Source: Macrosoma leucophasiata (Eukaryota; Arthropoda; Insecta; Lepidoptera; Hedylidae). Taken from it: DNA of 64,000 bases. The stretch lies in contig JAWQUS010000002.1 of assembly GCA_036365455.1 (NCBI GenBank), positions 5,704,001 through 5,768,000 of the forward strand, read 5' to 3'. How positions within the stretch are numbered: the stretch's first letter is position 1; every line of letters begins with the position of its first letter. Position numbers and translations under genes: made by a program. The notes below the pieces were generated by a model, which was given only the letters and a program-made list of their open reading frames with translations, had not been told where the DNA came from and did not search any database. Positions 62,816 to 64,000 of the stretch are shown here, in pieces.

Positions 62816-62875
62816 CTATTTATTTTAAAACTAGAGTAACGCGAACAAGCTTTACTCTAGTTTTAAAATAAATAG
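62816..62875. repeat. Perfect hairpin, 24-bp arms
   Basis: 62816-62839 and 62852-62875 are exact complements (CTATTTATTTTAAAACTAGA and its inverse) around 12 bases. The paralogous units at 59.85 and 60.88 kb have only the right arm. Confidence 0.97.
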
Positions 62876-62969
62876 AATTTTGCAATTATACGACAATAGT
62901 TTAGCTAATAAAGCGGAGAAAGGAGACGTTCCAAAATGTATGGAGCTTGGGCCCGCACCATGTACACTA

Positions 62970-63245
62970 TATTGAGAGATGAAGCATAAAATACGAAATA
63001 ATTTTCAGCTATTCAAATCGTTTATTAAATCTTCAATTAATTGTCGTAAGTATGTTTCGAAAACAAGAATGTCATAGTAGCGATATGGCAACATATTCCT
63101 GTCATACAAAAATAACGTAAAATAAATATTTCCGACAAAAAAACAACTATTCAAATTATTTTTTGAGTATTTTTCCATGATTTTGCGTATTTTTCTCTAA
63201 CTTTTGATATAATGTACAAGGAGCGGGCCCAACGTGGAATTTCTC
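62970..63245. repeat. Segmental duplicate, copy B
   Basis: Counterpart of 62166-62450 without the LINE insertion. Confidence 0.85.
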
Positions 63246-63654
63246 CTTTCGAGGACCATGTTTAAAATAAGATGTACTTACTTTTAGTTTATGCATTACC
63301 CGCAGAGAGAATTTGTATAAACAAAAACTTTATTTGGAATGCGTTCACCTCGATAGGAAATAACGGAGCTTTTATAGGATTAGGTCTGTCTGTCCGTTTG
63401 TCAGAGCCTTCAAATTCTCGTTGCCATCCCTGAGGTCTAAAATGTCTTGCCTCTAAGATAAAAATTACTGAACCATATACTTTTTTTTTCTCTCTATTTA
63501 AGAAGATTAATCGCGAGTATGCTGCTCCTGTAAACCATACCACATCGCGGACACTCCGCCAAATTTCCATACAAACGCTTAATTTGGTCTCTATTACACA
63601 TACATCAATCAGTGCCGTGTATTTACACGTTCACCTGTGTGCGTAGCACGTAGA
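63246..63654. other. No feature recognised
   Basis: The minus-strand frame 63289-63570 has no domain. Confidence 0.4.
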
Positions 63655-64000
63655 GAATACCAAACGTCGCCCATAAGAGGGGAGGAGGTTGGGTGATGCG
63701 GGGAAATCGGTCGGGACGTCGAAGTGTCCATTCGATACGTATCAGAATCAGAAACTCATTTATTCAATTAGGGTGACAGGCACCTCTTATGACACGTCAA
63801 AAACAAACAAAATAAATTAAATTAAAGTGAATAACAATTGATATACACGTCAAACAAGATAAAAAATAAAATGCATAGTCAAGAATATCACTAAGATAAA
63901 ACTAAATTTATTAAACTAATGTAAAAGTATATCAGTAGAATGTCTCATTTCCCCTTATTATTATTACATATTCTCTGACCATACACTAAAAGCTAAATTA
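63655..64000. repeat. Repeat fragment shared with 51.5-52.4 kb
   Basis: GGAGGAGGTTGGGTGATGCG and GAAGTGTCCATTCGAT match 52330-52410. ATCAGAATCAGAAACTCATT with GTGACAGGCACCTCTTATGA matches, inverted, 51540-51600, and looks like a LINE 3' end (minus strand). The rest is unassigned. Confidence 0.45.

Overview
This 64 kb window is AT-rich eukaryotic DNA from an insect. It is most probably from a moth or butterfly. The evidence is its repeat content: Helitron-like repeats with ends resembling AGCTGACCCGGCAAACTTCG, a single-ORF RTE element with a GATGAT tail, R1/Jockey-type LINE fragments, and several SINE families. The species cannot be named from the sequence. I recognise no host protein-coding gene, no rRNA gene and no free-standing tRNA gene. 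The window is a dense nest of transposable elements and local duplications, so its annotation is mainly a record of insertion events, many supported by target-site duplications (TSDs) that can be read directly.

Layout. 0-9.3 kb: a Penelope-like remnant with long inverted terminal repeats (440-1154), an unclassified terminal-inverted-repeat element carrying a 5S rRNA-like SINE (1655-2320), small Helitrons (2762-3096; 6533-6843), copies of a ~290 bp SINE-like repeat, a decayed RTE 3' end (5600-6016) and a second RTE 3' fragment split by an R1-type LINE with a 12-bp TSD (7732-8988). 9.3-27.4 kb: a full-length RTE retrotransposon with an intact 1000-residue endonuclease-reverse transcriptase ORF (13088-16241), two tRNA-derived SINEs, a tandem run of small Helitrons (18170-18829), dispersed direct repeats, a foldback MITE (23861-24293) and two inverted duplications, one spanning about 13 kb.

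27.4-40.2 kb: the most striking region is a satellite built on the palindrome ATCGAT, mostly at 12-bp spacing, with higher-order modules in both orientations. An apparently young, intact copia-class LTR retrotransposon (29035-33672; LTRs differ at one base; TSD AACAT) sits in it, as do a degenerate CR1/Jockey-type LINE (36265-38494) and a SINE fragment.

40.2-64 kb: a near-identical 5'-truncated RTE copy on the minus strand (40814-41796), remnants of another LINE (44.5 and 46.5 kb), a 3.57 kb non-autonomous hAT-like transposon with an exact 8-bp TSD (49807-53394) that contains a foldback unit, a 436 bp hAT-like MITE, nested SINEs (54.7-55.4 kb), a decayed Helitron with PIF1-type helicase remnants (55412-58053), LINE tails with clear TSDs, and a locally duplicated cluster (59.3-63.25 kb).

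How the parts relate: the 5S-like SINE ends like the RTE element, and the tRNA SINE ends like the LINE at 61.4 kb. Both therefore look like SINEs that borrow the 3' end of a LINE present in the same window. The helicase Helitron carries the same 5' end as the short Helitrons and is their plausible relative. All alignments were made by eye; no percentages were computed.
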